This document shows, in pieces, positions 6,062 through 8,389 of a DNA stretch of 8,389 nucleotides. Location of the stretch: the NCBI GenBank assembly GCA_945861315.1, contig CAMAUB010000052.1, positions 1 to 8,389 of the forward strand, in the 5' to 3' direction. How positions within the stretch are numbered: the first letter of the stretch is position 1; every line of letters begins with the position of its first letter. Source of the stretch: Chlamydia trachomatis. Its GTDB lineage: Bacteria > Chlamydiota > Chlamydiia > Chlamydiales > JAAKFR01. A program made the position numbers and the translations under genes. The notes beneath the pieces were generated by a model that was given only the letters and a program-made list of their open reading frames with translations, ran no database searches and was not told the origin of the DNA.

Positions 6062-6096
6062 ATATGCGGAGATTAATCTTTCTAATCTCCGCATAT
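6062..6096. repeat. 14-bp perfect hairpin at the start of the fic remnant
   Basis: ATATGCGGAGATTA (6062-6075) pairs perfectly with TAATCTCCGCATAT (6083-6096) across a 7-nt loop. Four T residues follow on the plus strand, a weak terminator-like signal, but no plus-strand gene lies just upstream. The right arm overlaps the first recognisable codons of the fic pseudogene, so the hairpin replaces or obscures its original start. It could be an operator, an attenuator or a small inverted duplication. Confidence 0.7.
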
Positions 6097-6472
6097 TTTA
6101 TGGCCTCATTTTACCTGGGACTCAGAAAAAATAGCACAACTTCTAGTACCTATTCGCCATAAGCAAGGCTTGCTAATTGGTTAAATGGAACTGATTGGCT
6201 TCCAGATTCTTAATGAAACTATTTTACAAACTTTAACCCAAGAAGTCGTTAAATCGAGTGAAATTGAAGGTGAAACTTTAGATCAATCACTTGTACGCTC
6301 ATCCGTTGCTCGTCATCTTGGAATCGAAAGAGCGGCTCTCAACAAAATTGACAGAAACGTGGAAGGCATGGTTGAAATGTTACTGGACGCTACTCAAAAG
6401 TTTGATAAAGGAATTCTTATAAAAAACAAGGAGGGGGGACGAAGCACAAGCTATTCTCTTGCTGACAGATGA
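6089..6472 (+). pseudogene. Fic family protein (DUF4172 N-terminal type), nonsense mutation and catalytic core deleted
   Basis: From 6089 the frame reads PHILWPHFTWDSEK, then IRHKQGLLIG, a TAA at 6182-6184, and MELIGFQI. Related Fic proteins read roughly WPxFxWDsexLaxLLaxvRhkQGxLLGkMexLGF, so TAA stands where a lysine or arginine codon is expected, an AAA-to-TAA type change. After the stop comes the conserved TQEVVKSSEIEGETLDQS, which holds the Fic inhibitory motif S-x3-E-G, and then RSSVARHLGIERAAL and VEGMVEMLLDATQKFD. The next residues, KGILIKNKEGGRSTSYSLADR, resemble the C-terminal winged-helix end of Fic proteins. About 200 or more residues, including HPFxxGNGR, are missing in frame. Intact relatives are about 370 residues AMPylating (AMP-transferring) enzymes. 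The 95-codon ORF from ATG 6185 could still be translated, but its ribosome site is poor. There is no start codon upstream of 6089 in frame (TAA at 6083). Confidence 0.85.
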
Positions 6473-6490
6473 AAAGCTATTTTTGTTGTG

Positions 6491-6518
6491 ACTCTGTTCA
6501 ATATATATTGAACAGAGT
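6491..6518. repeat. Perfect 28-nt palindrome upstream of the cupin-like gene
   Basis: ACTCTGTTCAATAT (6491-6504) is followed directly by its exact reverse complement (6505-6518), with no spacer. It lies 19 nt after the fic remnant stop and 32 nt before the cupin-like ATG. No T-run follows on either strand, so it is not a standard terminator. A dimeric-repressor operator or a cruciform-forming repeat end would fit. Half of it, TCTGTTCAATATATA, recurs at 5947. Confidence 0.8.
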
Positions 6519-6550
6519 ATATTGGAGCAAATTCAATACGTTGAGTGCTT

Positions 6551-6895
6551 ATGAAATATTTGCTTATGGGGATAGTTTTTCTGCAACCAATTGTTAGTCA
6601 TGCTTTTGAGTATGAGATACAACTGGAAAATGATTTGGTTTGCATAGCTACTGCAAAGATAATGCCATATGAAGAGATTGGTCTACATCGTGATGTATAT
6701 CCAGAGGTGGTTATCGCATCAAAAGGAGGAATGATTACACGTCTAGAGGCTAATGGAACGACCACAGATGTAAAATTTCCTACGGGTGTAGCGGTTTTTC
6801 GTGAAGCTGACCCTTGCGATGAGTTACACCAGAGTGTGAATAATTCGCCAGAAAGCATTGAGCTTATGATTATTCAGTTGAAGGCAAACCATTAA
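6551..6895 (+). CDS. Small exported cupin-like protein
   Basis: A 114-residue protein from ATG 6551; GTG at 6545 would add two residues. The N-terminus MKYLLMGIVFLQPIVSHA is a short signal peptide with a likely cut after Ala18, so the protein should act in the periplasm or outside. The mature part looks like a single cupin-type beta barrel. IGLHRDVYPEVVIASKGG (43-60) resembles cupin motif 1, with His46, Asp48 and Glu52 as possible metal ligands. FPTGVAVFREAD (77-88) and ELHQSVNNSPESIELMII (91-108) resemble the second half, with His93 and Asn97. No enzyme activity can be named. Signal-peptide-bearing proteins of this kind are usually annotated as hypothetical. The gene stands alone: the palindrome and fic remnant lie upstream, and the convergent ATPase gene lies downstream. 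Confidence 0.7.
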   Translation: MKYLLMGIVFLQPIVSHAFEYEIQLENDLVCIATAKIMPYEEIGLHRDVYPEVVIASKGGMITRLEANGTTTDVKFPTGVAVFREADPCDELHQSVNNSPESIELMIIQLKANH

Positions 6896-6944
6896 AATAT
6901 GCGAAAAGCTATTCAGTAATCGCTTTATCCAACGTCTTAATATC

Positions 6945-6978
6945 GCCGATTGAAATTTGAAGTGCAAATCAAATCGGC
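6945..6978. repeat. Hairpin between convergent cupin-like and ATPase genes
   Basis: GCCGATT (6945-6951) pairs with AATCGGC (6972-6978). ATTTG and CAAAT can form a second inner helix. Seven A residues follow on the plus strand. It sits between two convergent gene ends, where a terminator is expected, but the T-run is on the wrong side of the stem for minus-strand transcription and absent for plus, so terminator function is uncertain. Confidence 0.4.
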
Positions 6979-7000
6979 AAAAAAAGATCAAAAACAGAAC

Positions 7001-8209
7001 TTAGCTCCAATCAAGCAAAAAATCTGTTAATTCCGTAATGGGAATTTGAAGACATTCTTTGCTTAACCATAGCTTTTTCCCTTTGTATGTAACAATAACC
7101 GTGTGCTTTATTTTAGGAAAAGTTTTAGAAAGAGTATGAGGGATGCTAAGAGGGGAAGCTCCATGAATGCTGAGCTTTGCGTCAAGCACTAAAAAATCAC
7201 TCTTACCATTATCGATGATGAAGTCCATTTCTTCTCCATCTTTTGTTCGCCAAAGTGAAACTTTCCAGTTCTTGCCAAAATTGGTGATGCATTTGATAAT
7301 TTCACCTAGCACAAGTGTTTCAAAAAGAGCTCCTGCTTGTGGGCTTGCCAAAAGAGGTTCAATGGTCATCCATCCTTGCAGACGAGCTGCAAGTCCAGTA
7401 TCTAAAAAATAAATTTTTGGAGATTTAGTTAGACGCTTGTTTAAGTTTGTTTCTAAAGGTGGAAGTAAATATAGGAGTGCAGTGCGTTCTAAAATAGAAA
7501 TCCATTCATTGATTGTAACCGATTTGACTCCACTATCTTTTGCCAAAGAGGAGTGATTGAGGATATTTCCTGTTCGGGCTGCAAGCATCCCAAGGACAGT
7601 ATGAAACTCCTTTTTCTTGATGATGCCTGCACTCACAACAATATCCTTTTCAATATAATTGCGAATGTAGTCATTGAGATACTTGACAGGGTCTAAAGCT
7701 AAGTTTGTATAAAGTTCTGGCCATCCGCCCTTAAAAAGAACTTCGGTGAGTTGAATTTTTGGGAAAGCATTTATTATTTCATGAACCGAAAGAGTGTTGA
7801 GATGATAATAGCTTGCACGCCCAACGAGTGTCTCCTTCACTTGTTTATCTAATAAAATTTGATTTGATCCTGTAAGATAGAAAATAACCTCTATTTCAAT
7901 TGAACCATCATTTAAGACTCGTTCTTGTTTTAGTGTGTCTACGATGCGTTTGATTTCAGGAAAGATATTAGGAGCGTATTGAATCTCATCAATAATCAGA
8001 GGTAGCGGGTGCTGAGCAAAAAATAAAGCAGGGTCTTGTTCAGCTAAATTTCTCATCTGAAAGTCGTCAAAGGTGACCTCCTTGAACTTTCCACCTCCCA
8101 AGACCGCAAATAAAGTGCTTTTGCCACACTGACGCGGTCCAATCAAGATATGGACATAGACTCCTTTGTCTTTCTGCAGGCACTCAGCCATATCCCGTTT
8201 TATCAACAT
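7001..8209 (-). CDS. AAA_14/DUF4143 family ATPase
   Basis: A 402-residue cytoplasmic P-loop ATPase. Walker A is GPRQCGKST (24-32) and Walker B is LPLIIDEIQ (69-77), with Asp74-Glu75. A sensor-type LTGSNQ lies at 112-117. GGWPEL (161-166) and YIRNYIEKDI (181-190) mark the join to the C-terminal part, which has the DUF4143 features YFLDTGLAARLQGW (267-280) and ALFETLVLGEII (294-305). WRTKDGEEMDFII (320-332) plus VLDAK (341-345) form an E-x-D/D-x-K pattern like a PD-(D/E)XK nuclease fold. Length is normal and no break is seen, so the gene appears intact. The family is common and multi-copy in bacteria and archaea, with no settled function. The ATG at 8207-8209 has TGGA about 5 nt upstream. The gene is preceded by a short inverted repeat and then a long one, which may bear on its control. 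Confidence 0.9.
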   Translation of the reverse strand: MLIKRDMAECLQKDKGVYVHILIGPRQCGKSTLFAVLGGGKFKEVTFDDFQMRNLAEQDPALFFAQHPLPLIIDEIQYAPNIFPEIKRIVDTLKQERVLNDGSIEIEVIFYLTGSNQILLDKQVKETLVGRASYYHLNTLSVHEIINAFPKIQLTEVLFKGGWPELYTNLALDPVKYLNDYIRNYIEKDIVVSAGIIKKKEFHTVLGMLAARTGNILNHSSLAKDSGVKSVTINEWISILERTALLYLLPPLETNLNKRLTKSPKIYFLDTGLAARLQGWMTIEPLLASPQAGALFETLVLGEIIKCITNFGKNWKVSLWRTKDGEEMDFIIDNGKSDFLVLDAKLSIHGASPLSIPHTLSKTFPKIKHTVIVTYKGKKLWLSKECLQIPITELTDFLLDWS

Positions 8210-8217
8210 ATGTCCAT

Positions 8218-8236
8218 TTTAAGTTATAAACTTAAA
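8218..8236. repeat. Short inverted repeat just upstream of the ATPase gene
   Basis: TTTAAGTT and AACTTAAA (8 bp each) flank ATA. It lies 9-27 nt before the ATPase ATG on the minus strand, next to the ribosome site, so it could be an operator or a weak RNA hairpin affecting initiation. It is AT-rich and short, so chance is possible. Confidence 0.4.
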
Positions 8237-8283
8237 TTAGTCAATTCTTCTCCTGGTGCCATCATTTTTTGGGGACGTTTTTG

Positions 8284-8389
8284 CTATAAAATCATCCGTA
8301 AAATGACAAATGTCAATCTACGGATGTTTTTTAGAAGGCAAAAAACAATCCATAGATTGACATTTGTCATTTTACGGATGATTTTATAG
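8284..8389. repeat. Long inverted repeat (about 49-bp arms), cut by the window edge
   Basis: Positions 8284-8320 are the exact reverse complement of 8353-8389 (37 of 37 bases). Pairing continues inward with one mismatch and one bulge (GGATGTTTTTT against AAAAAACAATCC), leaving a 7-nt loop at 8333-8339. Each arm also contains the small palindrome TGACA-AA-TGTCA, and the left arm has CATCCGTA...TACGGATG. Pairing is perfect up to the last base of the window, so the element probably extends further right. TTGACA occurs in both arms pointing outward (8357-8362 plus, 8311-8316 minus), with TTTTAT 19 nt beyond. It may be a MITE-like element or the start of a larger repeat. It contains no ORF that I believe. 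Confidence 0.85.

Noticed and set aside
5818..6500. CRISPR array suggested by repeated short motifs
   Set aside because: There are only two diverged copies of each motif, with unequal spacing and no cas genes.
6471..6913. 11-nt direct repeat GAAAAGCTATT at 6471-6481 and 6903-6913 flanking palindrome plus cupin-like gene, as possible insertion duplications
   Set aside because: Several 11-nt matches are expected by chance in 8.4 kb of AT-rich sequence, and no transposase or terminal repeats accompany it.
8150..8389. 79-codon plus-strand ORF running off the right edge
   Set aside because: It starts inside the ATPase gene in the opposite strand and reads through the long inverted repeat. Its protein has no recognisable features.

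Overview
The window looks like a chromosomal segment of a chlamydia-like bacterium (order Chlamydiales, probably an environmental, amoeba-associated lineage rather than a human Chlamydia species). The main reason is gene order. A 2Fe-2S ferredoxin, an FlhA homologue and a sigma-28 factor lie side by side, as fer, flhA and the sigma-28 gene do in Chlamydia trachomatis (CT059-CT060-CT061). AT-rich composition, small intergenic gaps and a short FlhA agree. The species assignment is inference.

Left part (120-1024, minus strand): a tRNA-Pro(UGG) gene is followed only 3 nt later by the ferredoxin ORF. Two nt after that comes an A-type iron-sulfur carrier (IscA/HesB) with an extra N-terminal DUF1858-like CxxC domain. 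This looks like a single tRNA-ferredoxin-Fe/S-carrier transcription unit.

Central part (1093-5051, plus strand): a four-gene flagellar-type cluster of an FlhB-like export gate protein, FlhA, an FlhF-like SRP-family GTPase and sigma-28. The first three all lack a defined functional block. FlhB stops before its autocleaving NPTH cytoplasmic domain. FlhA lacks the stretch holding subdomain D2 and the DPAF chaperone-binding motif. The FlhF-like protein lacks the G2/I-box region. No motor, hook or filament gene is present here. The cluster suggests a reduced flagellum-derived module whose present role is unknown; this is the most interesting feature of the window.

Right part (5048-8389): an accessory region with different content. 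It starts with a toxin-antitoxin pair (DUF4258-type toxin, zinc-site-less MqsA-type antitoxin) on the minus strand, whose antitoxin stop codon interlocks with the sigma-28 stop codon. Next come a decayed Fic gene (nonsense codon plus in-frame loss of the whole catalytic core), a small secreted cupin-like protein, and an AAA_14/DUF4143 ATPase on the minus strand. The gaps hold strong symmetric DNA: a 14-bp hairpin at the Fic start, a perfect 28-nt palindrome before the cupin-like gene, and a near-perfect inverted repeat of about 49 bp per arm running to the right edge of the window.
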